This document shows, one piece after another, positions 17,119-25,624 of a stretch of 64,000 nucleotides of DNA (position 1 is the stretch's first letter; the number at the start of each line of letters is the position of its first letter). Source of the DNA: Comamonas_C sp026954015 (GTDB lineage: Bacteria > Pseudomonadota > Gammaproteobacteria > Burkholderiales > Burkholderiaceae_C); assembly GCA_035063785.1 (NCBI GenBank), contig JAPSFS010000002.1, forward strand, positions 310,001 to 374,000, given 5' to 3'. Both the position numbers and the translations under genes were made by a program. The notes under the pieces are model-generated. The model ran no database searches. It saw nothing but the letters and a program-made list of their open reading frames with translations, and had not been told where the DNA came from.

Positions 17119-17406
17119 TCTGGGTTGTGCAGGCAAAAACGTGTTTGGAGTGGCACAGTGGCGCGCGGTGCGCTACGAATATTTAGTAATTTTCTAAGAC
17201 ACCACGGTATCGATCCAGAAGTCTAGAATGGGTTGCACAGGGTTACGAGTCAGCGATCGTCGTACCCGGCTCCAGCAGTTTGCGGCCCAGCCATGCACCA
17301 GACCGAGCGCCTGATGCCGCGTTGAATTTCCGTGTTCGCTGTCCGGTGGTGATGACCGTTTCGTGGACCTGCTTTCGGGTTTCACCATCATCTCAAGGAG
17401 AGAGCA
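17119..17406. promoter_or_regulatory. Upstream region of the sulfide dehydrogenase flavoprotein gene
   Basis: 288 bp without a gene. An AT-rich patch at about 17177-17200 (AATATTTAGTAATTTTC) contrasts with the GC-rich surroundings and could hold a promoter. A TGGCAC at about 17153 was tested as a sigma-54 site but lacks the GC element. AAGGAGA just before 17407 is the ribosome-binding site. No clear operator is recognised. Confidence 0.45.
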
Positions 17407-18753
17407 ATGTCGGATCGCAGAGGTTTCTTGAAGCGTAGCGGCCTGGCCCTGGCGGCAGGTGCCGCGGGAGCGGCGGCGGGTACGAGCGGATGCGCCACGG
17501 CGGCGGCACCCGTCGTGAGCACCGGGCGGCTCGCCGACGTGCCCAAGGCCAAGGGACCGCGGCTGGTGGTCGTGGGCGGCGGCACCTCGGGCCTGACCAT
17601 CGCCAAGTACGCGAAGAAGGAATTTCCCAGGTTCGACGTCGTGCTCGTGGAAAAACGCGACATGTATTCCTCGTGCTTCACGAGCAACCTCTGGTACGCC
17701 GGGCTCATCACGCTGGAGAACCTGGCCAACCACAGCTTCCTCGACGCGGCGGTGAACAACCACTACACCTATTTCAACGCCACCGTGACGGGGCTGGACC
17801 GCGCGGGCAAGACCGTGGTGACGAGCGAGGGCGACATCAAGTACGACTACCTCGTGATCGCCCCCGGCATCTCGTACGACTACGACAAGATCGGCGTGAC
17901 CGACGTCGAGACCCGCACGGCGCTGCGCGAGGTCTACCCGGGCGGCTTCATTTCGCCGACCGAGCACGTCACGCTGCACCGCAAGATCCGCGAGTTCGAG
18001 GGCGGCGTGTTCATCCAGACCGTGCCCAGCGGCAATTACCGGTGCCTGCCCGCGCCGTACGAGCGCGCCTGCCTGATTGCCTCGCTCATCAAGCACAACA
18101 AGATCAAGGGCAAGGTCATCATCCTGGACGCCAACCCCGAGGTGACGATCAAGGCCGAGGGCTTCCATGCCGCGTTCGACCAGCTCTACAAGGGCGTCCT
18201 CGAATACAGGCCGGGCGTGGCCGTGAAGGGCGTGGACGTGGCCAAGCGCACGATCGAAAGCGACTTCGACAGCTACCAGTTCGATGACGCGGCGATCTAC
18301 CCGAACGTGCGCGCCTCCACGCTGATCGAGCAGCTCGGCCTGATGGCGCCTTCGACCAAGTCCAACCAGAAGGAAGCGAACATCGACACGCGCTTCTACA
18401 ACATCATCGGCGACACCTCGGTGTACGTGACCGGCGACTCGCGCCCGCACCCGTACTCCAAGAGCGCAAACACCTCGAACACCGAGGCGCACTACGTCGC
18501 CAAGGTGCTCGCGGCGCGCGCGCAGGGCAAGGAAATCGCCTGGAGCACGCCCGAGACCATCTGCTATTCGGTGGTCAACGCCTTCCCGATGGAGGCGATC
18601 TCGGTGAAGGCGCACTACGTGTACGACGCGGGCAAGGACGCGATCACCGGCTTCTCACCCGATACCCAGGTGTTCAACAACCGCGACGCGGCCAAGGGCA
18701 AGGCGACCATAGAGTGGGCCAACGGCCTGTACCGCGACATGTTCAACGCCTGA
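17407..18753 (+). CDS. fccB: Flavocytochrome c sulfide dehydrogenase-type flavoprotein (FccB/SoxF-like)
   Basis: FAD enzyme of 448 residues, predicted to oxidise sulfide to sulfur or polysulfide in the periplasm. The Tat signal is SDRRGFLKRSG; TSGC at 26-29 is a weak lipobox-like site. The FAD-binding Rossmann motif VVGGGTSGL spans about 55-63, and the second FAD contact is VYVTGDSRPHPYSKSANTSN. Redox cysteines expected for FCSD are present at C213 (NYRCLPAPYERAC) and C386 (ETICYSVVNA). There is no FccA dihaem cytochrome gene beside it; a Rieske gene follows instead. ATG 17407 has a strong AAGGAGA. Other FCSD-like oxidases of unknown substrate are the alternative. Confidence 0.85.
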   Translation: MSDRRGFLKRSGLALAAGAAGAAAGTSGCATAAAPVVSTGRLADVPKAKGPRLVVVGGGTSGLTIAKYAKKEFPRFDVVLVEKRDMYSSCFTSNLWYAGLITLENLANHSFLDAAVNNHYTYFNATVTGLDRAGKTVVTSEGDIKYDYLVIAPGISYDYDKIGVTDVETRTALREVYPGGFISPTEHVTLHRKIREFEGGVFIQTVPSGNYRCLPAPYERACLIASLIKHNKIKGKVIILDANPEVTIKAEGFHAAFDQLYKGVLEYRPGVAVKGVDVAKRTIESDFDSYQFDDAAIYPNVRASTLIEQLGLMAPSTKSNQKEANIDTRFYNIIGDTSVYVTGDSRPHPYSKSANTSNTEAHYVAKVLAARAQGKEIAWSTPETICYSVVNAFPMEAISVKAHYVYDAGKDAITGFSPDTQVFNNRDAAKGKATIEWANGLYRDMFNA

Positions 18754-18770
18754 GCGTCGGGCACCGGGCA

Positions 18771-18793
18771 AAGGCCACCTGCGGGTGGCTTTT
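18771..18793 (+). terminator. Rho-independent terminator after fccB
   Basis: GCCACC (18774-18779), loop TGCG, GGTGGC (18784-18789), then TTTTG. It lies 18 bp after the fccB stop and before the Rieske gene, so it may fully or partly uncouple the two. Confidence 0.75.
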
Positions 18794-18850
18794 GTGCGTA
18801 TGGCGCCCTGCACGGCGACGCGCGCGGGTTCACAGCGAAAAGGAGACGAC

Positions 18851-19543
18851 ATGGATCGCAGATGCTTTGCCCAATGGTGCTCGGGTGCGTTGCTCGCCCC
18901 CGCTTTTGCCACCTGGGCCGGACCGATCGAGGACTACGCCCGCGTGTCGCTGGTGCATCCGGATGGCCAGCCGCTCAAGGCGGCCGAGGTGGGCACGCAG
19001 GAGGCGCTGGTGTTCGCCTATCCGCTCAGGGGCATCCCGTGCTACCTCATCAACCTGGGCGAGCGCAAGGCGGCGACGCAAAGCCGGCAATCGCCCGACG
19101 ACGGCGAATACACCAACCCACCCGGCGTTGGTCCGCACGCGAGCCTGGTGGCCTTCGTCGCGATCTGCACGCACCAGCTCAGCTACCCCACGCCACAGGC
19201 CTCGTACCTGCGCTATGCGGCCGCGGGCAGCGAACTGGCCGGCGGGCCGGGGCGCATCGTGTGCTGCGCGCACGGCAGCGTCTACGATCCCGCGCAGGGC
19301 GGCGCGCGCGTGACGGGGCCGACCGAATACCCGCTGTTGCCCGTGCGGCTCGAATGGAACCAGGGTACGGATCAACTGGCGGCCACCGGCGCGGTGGGGC
19401 GGCAGTTCTTCGAGCGTTTTTTCAAGACCTACAAGGGCGAGCTGATCGAGCGCTACGGCCCCGGCGTGTACCGCCAGGAGGTGCAAGGCAACAGCGAGGT
19501 GGTGGCGCTGAGCGCGTATTCGCAGCAGGTACCGACATGCTGA
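18851..19543 (+). CDS. Rieske [2Fe-2S] protein, exported
   Basis: 230-residue protein with a signal-like N-terminus (MDRRCFAQWCSGALLAPAFATWA). Cluster ligands fit C106-T-H108 (AICTHQLSYP) and C138-C-A-H141 (IVCCAHGSVYDP). The disulfide cysteines of high-potential bc1 Rieske proteins (CTHLGC / CPCHG) are absent: serine lies at 111 and alanine at 140. There is no C-terminal membrane helix. It lies 97 bp after fccB on the same strand, separated by a terminator-like hairpin. I infer that it may accept electrons from the flavoprotein. The ATG at 18851 has AAGGAGA upstream. Confidence 0.85.
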   Translation: MDRRCFAQWCSGALLAPAFATWAGPIEDYARVSLVHPDGQPLKAAEVGTQEALVFAYPLRGIPCYLINLGERKAATQSRQSPDDGEYTNPPGVGPHASLVAFVAICTHQLSYPTPQASYLRYAAAGSELAGGPGRIVCCAHGSVYDPAQGGARVTGPTEYPLLPVRLEWNQGTDQLAATGAVGRQFFERFFKTYKGELIERYGPGVYRQEVQGNSEVVALSAYSQQVPTC

Positions 19544-19622
19544 TCGCCGGCGCCCGGTGAGCGTGCCCTGCGCCCGCGGTGGATCGACGAGGATGTGCGC
19601 GCCGGCAGGTCGGCAGACGTGC

Positions 19623-19862
19623 CTATCGCCGCCCCTGATCGTGCCCGCGCCGGCCGAGGCGGGCGAAGGCGTAGCGCGCCATGAACGCCAGACCGAGCAC
19701 GAGTGCGAACCAGCCGACCAGATACATCTGCCGCATGATGTCACGCACCCCTTCGGAGCGCGCCACCCACGGCGCGAGCAGGATCACCGCGCCGATGAGC
19801 GCGCAGATCACGCCCTTGGTGAGCAGGTCGCCTGCAGGCGTGTCGTTGCGTGTCACTGGCAT
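19623..19862 (-). CDS. Small two-helix membrane protein of unknown function
   Basis: 79 residues with two hydrophobic segments, TKGVICALIGAVILLAPWVA and QMYLVGWFALVLGLAFMARYAFA, and a basic C-terminal tail (RLGRRGHDQGRR). I do not recognise the family. GAGG lies about 11 bp before the ATG. It is divergent from the GTPase gene with 53 bp between starts and convergent with the Rieske gene. Confidence 0.7.
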   Translation of the reverse strand: MPVTRNDTPAGDLLTKGVICALIGAVILLAPWVARSEGVRDIMRQMYLVGWFALVLGLAFMARYAFARLGRRGHDQGRR

Positions 19863-19915
19863 GGGCCGATTATCCTCACGGGCTGAACCGGTACGAAAAA
19901 CGAAGGCACCGCCCC

Positions 19916-20878
19916 ATGGCCATCCAATGGTTTCCCGGCCACATGCACCTGACGCGTCAGGTGATCGCCGAGCGCGTCAAGAGCATCGATGTGGTGATCG
20001 AGCTGCTGGACGCGCGCCTGCCGGGCTCCAGCAGCAACCCGCTGCTGGCCGGGCTTGCCGGGCATCGGCCCACGCTCAAGGTGCTCAACAAGCAGGACCT
20101 GGCCGACCCGGATCGCACCACCGCGTGGCTCGCCTGGTACAACGCGCAGCCCGCGACGCGCGCCATCGCGCTCGACGCCTCAGACCGCGCACCGGCGCGC
20201 CGGCTCATCGATGCCTGCCGCCAGCTTGCGCCGCTGCGCCATGGCATGGCACGGCCCATGCGTGTGCTGATCGTCGGCGTGCCCAACGTTGGCAAGTCCA
20301 CGCTCATCAACACCCTGAGCCGCAAGAGCCAGGCGAAGACCGGCGACGAGGCGGGCGTGACGAAGCAGGAGCAGCGCGTCGTGCTCGACGATGACTTTTA
20401 TCTGTGGGACACGCCAGGCATGCTCTGGCCGCGCATCGTCGTGCCCGAAAGCGGCATGCGCCTGGCCGCCAGCGGCGCGGTAGGGCGCAACGCCTATGAC
20501 GAGCAGGAGGTGGCGCTCGACCTGCTCGGGTATCTGAAGATTCATTATCCAGATCAGCTTGCAGCGCGCTACCAGCTTGCGCTGGAAGCTCCTGAATTGC
20601 AAGCGACGCACGACGACGAACTGCTGCAGGCCATCGCCCGGCGGCGCGGCGCGCTGATGCCGGGCGGGCGGCTCGACTGGCAGAAGGCCGCGGAGATCGT
20701 GCTTACCGATTTTCGCGGTGGCGCCATCGGCCGCCTGACGCTGGAGACACCCGGGGAGTACGGGCAGTGGCTGGCGGCGGGGCTGGCGAGCGATGCACAG
20801 CGCCAGGCCCGGCGCAAAGCCGAGCGCGAGCAACGGCGGTGCAGCGGCCGGGCGGCGCCGGAAGGCGGGCGCCCATGA
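19916..20878 (+). CDS. ylqF: Circularly permuted ribosome-assembly GTPase (YlqF/RbgA family)
   Basis: Late 50S assembly GTPase of 320 residues. The GTPase motifs are in permuted order: G4 NKQD at 58-61 comes before G1 GVPNVGKST at 121-129 and G3 DTPG at 165-168. The start MAIQWFPGHMHLTRQ is the family signature and fixes the ATG at 19916. Family HxH-type catalytic features lie in FPGHMH. The C-terminus is basic. The stop overlaps the ATG of the following small membrane protein (ATGATG), so they are coupled. Confidence 0.94.
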   Translation: MAIQWFPGHMHLTRQVIAERVKSIDVVIELLDARLPGSSSNPLLAGLAGHRPTLKVLNKQDLADPDRTTAWLAWYNAQPATRAIALDASDRAPARRLIDACRQLAPLRHGMARPMRVLIVGVPNVGKSTLINTLSRKSQAKTGDEAGVTKQEQRVVLDDDFYLWDTPGMLWPRIVVPESGMRLAASGAVGRNAYDEQEVALDLLGYLKIHYPDQLAARYQLALEAPELQATHDDELLQAIARRRGALMPGGRLDWQKAAEIVLTDFRGGAIGRLTLETPGEYGQWLAAGLASDAQRQARRKAEREQRRCSGRAAPEGGRP

Positions 20879-21141
20879 TGAGCCTGGCGACCGTCGTGAT
20901 GATCGCGCTGTCGCCGTGCGCACCGCTGCTTGCGGTATGGCGCTGGCGCGGCGGGTGGCGCGTCGCGCCAGCGGTGCCCGTGGTCGGCATCGTCTGGCTC
21001 GTGGTTTCGATGATCGCCGCATTCTTCAGCCAGACCGACTCGCACACCCTGTGGAAGCTGACCATCCTGGCCGCGGGCCTCATGGGGCTGCTGTATGTGG
21101 GCGGGCTGTGGTTGCTGCGGTACATCTTCGGTGCGGGGTGA
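20875..21141 (+). CDS. Small membrane protein of unknown function
   Basis: 88 residues with three hydrophobic segments (SLATVVMIALSPCAPLLAVW, VPVVGIVWLVVSMIAAFF, LTILAAGLMGLLYVGGLWLL). The start overlaps the ylqF stop. I do not recognise a family. It is convergent with the MFS gene, 55 bp away. Translational coupling to a ribosome-assembly GTPase is probably just operon economy. Confidence 0.75.
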   Translation: MMSLATVVMIALSPCAPLLAVWRWRGGWRVAPAVPVVGIVWLVVSMIAAFFSQTDSHTLWKLTILAAGLMGLLYVGGLWLLRYIFGAG

Positions 21142-21196
21142 GCGGCGCGCCCCGAACCACAGCGTGCGCGATGAAGATGGGTGAGCTGGCTCGCGG

Positions 21197-22441
21197 TCAC
21201 TGCCGCGGCGGCTGTGGCAGCAGCGCAAAGCCGATGGCCGAGAGCGCGAGCCATGCGGCGATGCCGCCCATCACCGCCACGTAGGGGTCGCCGCCGGCGG
21301 CCTTGGCCAGCGTGGCGATGATGCCGGTGGCCCATTGCATGAGGGCCACGCCCATGAACATCGCCATCGTGAACGCCGCCATCGCGCGGCCGGTGATGGC
21401 TGCCGGGTAGGCTGCGCGCACATCCGCGTACTGCAGCACGATGAAGCCCGAGATCAGGCCGATTGCGAGCATCAGCGCCACGTCCACCCAGGCGGCCCAG
21501 TGCAGCGCCAGCAGCACGAACAGCGCGGCCGTGGCCAGCGTCCAGCCCGTGAGCCAGCGCCTGCGCGTGGCCGGGCCGGGGTCAAGGCGCCCGAACAGCA
21601 CCGGGCCGACGAGCGCCACGAGCGAGAGCAGCACCGCTGCGTTGCCGCTTTGCACCAGCGTGTAGCCGTGGCGCTCGATCAGCATCGGGCCCAGCCACAG
21701 GCCGCGCAGCGTGATGAGCGCGGCGTAGGTGGTGCTGCCCAGCGCCACGATGCCCCAGGTGTGCGGCAGCAAGAACAGCGCGCCGAAGCGCCGAAGCGCC
21801 TCCGGCAGCGATTCCCGCTGCGCGCCGCGCGCCGCCGTGTACTGCGCCGGTTCGAACACCGCGCGCCAGATCCACAGCCACGCCAGCACCGCGAGCACCG
21901 CCAGCACCCAGAAGCCCGCGCGCCAGCTCCACTGCTGCACCACCCACGCAAGCGGCGTGCCGGTGAACAGCATGCCCAGCGTCCCCACGGCCAGCGCCAT
22001 GCCCGAGATCGCCGCGAAGCGCTGCGCCGGAAAGTGCCGCGCGATGAACACGGTGCACACGAGGAATGCGGGCGCGCACCCCAGCCCGATCAGCACCTGC
22101 GCCAGCGTGAGCGGCAGGTAGCCCGGCGCCAGCGCCGAAACCACCGCGCCTGCGATGGCCAGCGGAAACGCCGCGAGGATGGTGCGGCGCACGCCGTACA
22201 GGTCTATGCCTATGCCCATGAAGAGCTGCATCGCGCCGAACGCGAAGTGAAATGCCCCCGAGAACACGCCGAGCTCGTCGGGCGCAAGGTGGAAGTCGCG
22301 CGCCAGCGGCGGCGCCATGATCGCGCCGACGGTGCGAAACGCCTGACTCATGTTGAACGCGCCGATCAGCGCGAGCAGCATCCACAGCGCGGCGCGCGGG
22401 GGGAGGGTGGTGGGCGGCGCGGCGGTGGATGGCGTGGACAT
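21197..22441 (-). CDS. Major facilitator superfamily transporter
   Basis: Inner-membrane carrier of 414 residues with about 12 hydrophobic segments. MFS motif A-like GIGIDLYGVRRTILAAFPLAI lies in the loop 2-3 region, followed by LTLAQVLIGLGCAPAFLVC. Substrate unknown; the pattern resembles CynX/NarK-like or general metabolite:H+ carriers. The ATG at 22441 follows a Pro/Thr-rich short N-terminus. It is downstream of and co-directional with the two-component system genes, separated by 75 bp, and may be read through from them. Confidence 0.9.
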   Translation of the reverse strand: MSTPSTAAPPTTLPPRAALWMLLALIGAFNMSQAFRTVGAIMAPPLARDFHLAPDELGVFSGAFHFAFGAMQLFMGIGIDLYGVRRTILAAFPLAIAGAVVSALAPGYLPLTLAQVLIGLGCAPAFLVCTVFIARHFPAQRFAAISGMALAVGTLGMLFTGTPLAWVVQQWSWRAGFWVLAVLAVLAWLWIWRAVFEPAQYTAARGAQRESLPEALRRFGALFLLPHTWGIVALGSTTYAALITLRGLWLGPMLIERHGYTLVQSGNAAVLLSLVALVGPVLFGRLDPGPATRRRWLTGWTLATAALFVLLALHWAAWVDVALMLAIGLISGFIVLQYADVRAAYPAAITGRAMAAFTMAMFMGVALMQWATGIIATLAKAAGGDPYVAVMGGIAAWLALSAIGFALLPQPPRQ

Positions 22442-22516
22442 GGGGCCCGAGGCTAACGCGATTCACCATGTCGCGCGCACCGTGCCAGTCGCGCGCGCTA
22501 CCGGCGGGCTCGGAAG

Positions 22517-23329
22517 CTACATCGCCTTGAACAGCGGCGCGTACAGGCGGCTCACCGCCAGCCGCTCGTCGCGTTCGCGCAGGCGCAGCCACACGCGCCC
22601 GGCTTCGTCGCGCTCGGCGGTGGCAACCGCACTGGCGCGCACCAGCGTGCCACGATGCACCTGCCAGAACTCGGCGGGGTCCAGCCGCGCGGCCAGTTCC
22701 TTGAGCGGCGTGCGGATCAGGTATTCGCGCTGCGCCGTCAGCACGCGCACGTATTTGTCCGCCGCCTCGAAGTACAGCACCTCGGTCACCGGCACGAGGT
22801 GGATCGCGCTGCCCAGGCCCGCCTGCAGCACCGTGAGGCGCGGCGCCTGGGCGTTGCCCGGGTGCAGGCCGGGCGCGGCAAGCAACTGGCGCAACTGGTG
22901 CAGCGCTGCTTCATCTTGCGTAGCTGCCCGCGCTTGTCCAGCAAGCGCCAGAGCCAGTTTTTGCACGGTTTTTTCGAGCCGCACGCGCTGGATGGGCTTG
23001 AGCAGATAGTCGATGGCCTGCGCCTCGAAGGCCTGCACCGCGTACTGGTCGTAGGCGGTGGTGAAGACCAGCAGCGGCAGCGGCTGATCAGCGGGCCAGG
23101 CGTCGAAGACTTCGGCGGCGGCCTCCAGCCCGTTCTGGCCGGGCATGCGGATGTCGAAGAACAGCACCTCGGGGCGCAGCGCCAGCGCCTCGCGCGCGGC
23201 GGCCAGGCCGTCGCCCACGGTGGCGGCGATCGCCAGTTCGGGCCAGGCGCGGGCCAGGCCCTGCTGCAGCGCACGCGCCAGCAGCGGCTCGTCTTCGGCG
23301 ATCAGGGCGCGTGGGGCGGGTGCGGTCAT
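22517..23329 (-). CDS. LytTR-family response regulator
   Basis: 270-residue DNA-binding response regulator. The receiver spans about 6-118, with phospho-acceptor D59 (VLFFDIRMPGQNG), T90 and K111. The LytTR DNA-binding domain spans about 163-268 (SAIHLVPVTEVLYFEAADKYV, EFWQVHRGTLVRASAV). The two domains are joined by a linker whose residues 123-138 (QKLALALAGQARAATQ) are encoded by a copy of the dispersed repeat. It overlaps the kinase stop (ATGA) and is the last gene of the six-gene unit. The group resembles AlgR/LytR. Confidence 0.94.
   Translation of the reverse strand: MTAPAPRALIAEDEPLLARALQQGLARAWPELAIAATVGDGLAAAREALALRPEVLFFDIRMPGQNGLEAAAEVFDAWPADQPLPLLVFTTAYDQYAVQAFEAQAIDYLLKPIQRVRLEKTVQKLALALAGQARAATQDEAALHQLRQLLAAPGLHPGNAQAPRLTVLQAGLGSAIHLVPVTEVLYFEAADKYVRVLTAQREYLIRTPLKELAARLDPAEFWQVHRGTLVRASAVATAERDEAGRVWLRLRERDERLAVSRLYAPLFKAM
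22916..22962 (+). repeat. Dispersed palindromic repeat, copy 3, inside the response-regulator gene
   Basis: Contains TAGCTGCCCGCGCTTGTCC then AGCAAGCGCCAGAGCC and a T-run, the same layout as the intergenic copies. It is read antisense in the regulator gene, in frame and without a stop, and encodes the flexible region between the receiver and LytTR domains. Confidence 0.8.
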
Positions 23330-24384
23330 GACAGGGGCAGGGTGATGTGGGCGCAGGTGTGGCCCGTGTCGTCGGTGGTCAATGCAAAGCTGGCATCGTC
23401 TCCGTAGAGCGTGCGCAGGCGCTCGCGGACCTGCACGAGGCCGAAGGAGCGGCCCGGCGCGCTGCCCGCGTGGGGCAGGGCGGTGGTGAGCGGCGCGCCG
23501 CTGTTGCGCACCCGCAGCACCAGTCGCGTGCTGTCCGCCGTGGCGCTCACCAGCACGTGGCCACCGGTCACCTGCGGCTCCAGGCCGTGGCGGATGGCGT
23601 TTTCCACCAGCGGCTGCAGCAGCAGCGTCGGCACCTGCGCGGTGCGCAGCGTGTCGGGCAGGTCGAGCTGGTAGGTGAGGCGCGGGCCCATGCGCACGGC
23701 GATGAGTTCAAGGTAATCCGCCAGGCGCGAGAACTCGTCGGCCAGCGGGTGCAGCGTGGCGCGCGAGCCGCCGAGGGTGGCGCGCAGATAGTCGCCCAGC
23801 CGGTCGAGCATCTGCTGCGCCGCGGCCGGGTCCACGCCGATCAGCGCGCGCAGGTTCGCGAGCGTGTTGAACAGCATGTGCGGCTCCAGCTGGCTTTGCA
23901 GCAGCATCAGCCGCGCTTGCGCGGCGTCGCGTTCGGCGCTAGCGGCCTGGGCCAGCAGCGCCGCCTGCCGGCCACGCGCGTGAAAGTAGAAGCTCGCCAT
24001 CACGCCGGCCGCGATGGTGACCAGCAGGGCCAGCCGCAGGTCGTGCGCCGGCGTCCGGGCCGTGTCGCCCAGCAGCCAGGCCCCCAGGCGCGAGCCGCCG
24101 AAGAAGCCCACGGCGATGCCGATGGCCGTCAGCAGCAGGCCGCGCCAGCCCTGGGGCCAGCCGTGGCCGCCGCGCGTCGGGTCGCGGTGGCAGTGCTCGG
24201 GCGGCACCAGCAGGCGGCCGAACTCGATGGTCAGCCAGGTCAGGCCGCCGATGCATACCGAATACAGCAACTGGCGCAGGTAGCCGCCGCTGGGCCAGAT
24301 CATGGTGGTGAACACCGCGACCACGCAGCAGAAAGCCAGCACCTGCAAGCCGTGGCGCAGGATGTCGTAGCCGTCGATTTTCAT
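23326..24384 (-). CDS. LytS/YpdA-type sensor histidine kinase
   Basis: 352-residue membrane kinase. Four hydrophobic segments fill about 12-135 (LQVLAFCCVVAVFTTMIW, LLLTAIGIAVGFFGG, LALLVTIAAGVMASFYF); a coiled stretch leads to the His_kinase domain with H169 in LQSQLEPHMLFNTLANLRALI. The ATPase N-box is QPLVENAIRHGLEPQ and the G-box is in SFGLVQVRERLRTLYG. No recognisable sensor domain is present beyond the membrane part. The stop overlaps the regulator ATG. A dispersed repeat lies just upstream. Confidence 0.93.
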   Translation of the reverse strand: MKIDGYDILRHGLQVLAFCCVVAVFTTMIWPSGGYLRQLLYSVCIGGLTWLTIEFGRLLVPPEHCHRDPTRGGHGWPQGWRGLLLTAIGIAVGFFGGSRLGAWLLGDTARTPAHDLRLALLVTIAAGVMASFYFHARGRQAALLAQAASAERDAAQARLMLLQSQLEPHMLFNTLANLRALIGVDPAAAQQMLDRLGDYLRATLGGSRATLHPLADEFSRLADYLELIAVRMGPRLTYQLDLPDTLRTAQVPTLLLQPLVENAIRHGLEPQVTGGHVLVSATADSTRLVLRVRNSGAPLTTALPHAGSAPGRSFGLVQVRERLRTLYGDDASFALTTDDTGHTCAHITLPLS

Positions 24385-24403
24385 GGGATGCGCTATGCCG
24401 GAA

Positions 24404-24445
24404 ATAGCTGCCCGCCCTTGTCCATCAAGCGCTGGAGCCGCATCG
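24404..24445 (+). repeat. Dispersed palindromic repeat, copy 4
   Basis: AAATAGCTGCCCGCCCTTG then ATCAAGCGCTGGAGCC. It lies between the kinase start and the DUF4188 gene and supplies the last codons and TGA (24425-24427) of the latter. Confidence 0.75.
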
Positions 24446-24952
24446 TGGGTAGAGCTCCTGCTCGCTCACGGCGGCCGGCGCGGCGCCGCCGCCCGGCTGC
24501 CCGGCGCGCCCGCGCGCGGAAAACATGGCGCCGCGCGCCGGCCGCTGTGGCGCGAAGCGCAGGAAGCCGACGTTCTCGCGCATGTCCACGTACACCGCCT
24601 CCATGCCGCCGCGCATCAGGTAGCTCTCGTGCCAGAAACCGGTGCCGCCCGAATCGCGCAGGAACTGGCGCCACCAGATGCGGTGCGGGTCGGAGCGCGC
24701 CCAGGCTTCGAGCGCGGCGAAGTCGCGCCAGTACTGGCGCATGCCGACGTGGGGCGGCACCAGCGAGAACACGAAGCTCTCGTGCAGCAGCAGGCCGTCG
24801 GGCTGGCCGGCGACCGAGCGGGCGATCCGGGGGCCAAAGCCCAGCAGAGTCTTCAGCCCGGCGAGGGCGTGGACCCGCATGCCCAGGACGATCACCACCA
24901 GGTCCGGGTAGGCGCCCAGGTCGACGGTGCGGCGGTCGGCGGGGGCATTCAT
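24425..24952 (-). CDS. DUF4188 family protein
   Basis: 175 residues. Matches the DUF4188 pattern of monooxygenase-like dimeric alpha/beta barrels: DLVVIVLGMRVHALAGLKTLLGFGP, LLHESFVFSLVPPHVGMRQYWRDFAALEAWARS, FLRDSGGTGFWHESYLMRGGMEAVYVDM. Biochemical role unknown. The ATG at 24952 overlaps the stop of the glutathione transferase gene, indicating coupling. The C-terminal residues CGSSA and the stop are encoded by a dispersed repeat, so the natural C-terminus appears to have been altered by it. Confidence 0.82.
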   Translation of the reverse strand: MNAPADRRTVDLGAYPDLVVIVLGMRVHALAGLKTLLGFGPRIARSVAGQPDGLLLHESFVFSLVPPHVGMRQYWRDFAALEAWARSDPHRIWWRQFLRDSGGTGFWHESYLMRGGMEAVYVDMRENVGFLRFAPQRPARGAMFSARGRAGQPGGGAAPAAVSEQELYPRCGSSA

Positions 24953-25620
24953 GGGGTGGCGCCGGGGTTTTCGCGCGCCAGCGCGCGCTGCCAGGCGGGC
25001 CGCGCGTGGATGCGCGTCAGCCAATCGGTCAGACGCGGGTGATCGGTGGCGTTCAGGCCGGCGCGCTGCTGCGCGGCCTCCAGGGGGTAGCTCAGCTGCA
25101 CGTCGGCGGCGCTGAAGGTGTCGCCCGCGAACCAGTCGTGCGCCTTTAGCTCGCCCTCCATGTAGGCCAGGTGCAGCTTGAGCTGCGGGCCGACGAAGCC
25201 GGCCATGACCTGGCCCGCGATCTTGCGGGCGATGGGCCGGGCGAAGAAGGGCATGGGTGCGCTGGCGATGCGATCGAACACCAGCTTGAGCAGCAGCGGC
25301 GGCATGGCCGAGCCCTCGGCGTAGTGCAGCCAGTAGCGGTAGCGCGTGAAGGCGGGCGTGCCGGGCGGCGGCGCCAGCCGGCCGGCGCCGAAGCGCTCGA
25401 CCAGCGTCTCGACGATGGCACCCGATTCGGCCAGCAGCTCGCCATCGACCTCCACCACCGGCGACTTGCCCAGCGGATGGACGCGCTTGAGCTCGGGCGG
25501 CGCCAGCAGCGTCCTGGGGTCGCGCTGGTAGCGCACGATCTCGTAGGGCAGGCCCAGCTCTTCGAGCAGCCAGAGGATGCGCAGCGAGCGCGAGGCGTTC
25601 AGGTGGTGGACGGTGATCAT
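24949..25620 (-). CDS. Glutathione S-transferase
   Basis: 223-residue GST. The thioredoxin-like N-domain starts MITVHHLNASRSLRILWLLEELGLPYEIVRYQRD, where Ser12 or nearby Asn may contact glutathione; HPLGKSPVVEVDGELLAESGAIVETLVERFG holds the cis-Pro and the ESGAI glutathione-binding motif. The helical C-domain follows. Conjugation substrate unknown. The stop overlaps the DUF4188 start and the gene is 4 bp after the 2TM-protein gene, so it belongs to the six-gene unit. Confidence 0.92.
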   Translation of the reverse strand: MITVHHLNASRSLRILWLLEELGLPYEIVRYQRDPRTLLAPPELKRVHPLGKSPVVEVDGELLAESGAIVETLVERFGAGRLAPPPGTPAFTRYRYWLHYAEGSAMPPLLLKLVFDRIASAPMPFFARPIARKIAGQVMAGFVGPQLKLHLAYMEGELKAHDWFAGDTFSAADVQLSYPLEAAQQRAGLNATDHPRLTDWLTRIHARPAWQRALARENPGATP

Positions 25621-25624
25621 GCGT

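Noticed and set aside
17152..17167. Possible sigma-54 promoter (TGGCAC) upstream of fccB
   Set aside because: The -12 GC element is not at the required spacing.
20570..20600. GCTTGCGCTGG...TTGCAAGCG in ylqF as a further dispersed repeat copy
   Set aside because: Only scattered resemblance; the AGCTGC core and T-rich end are missing.
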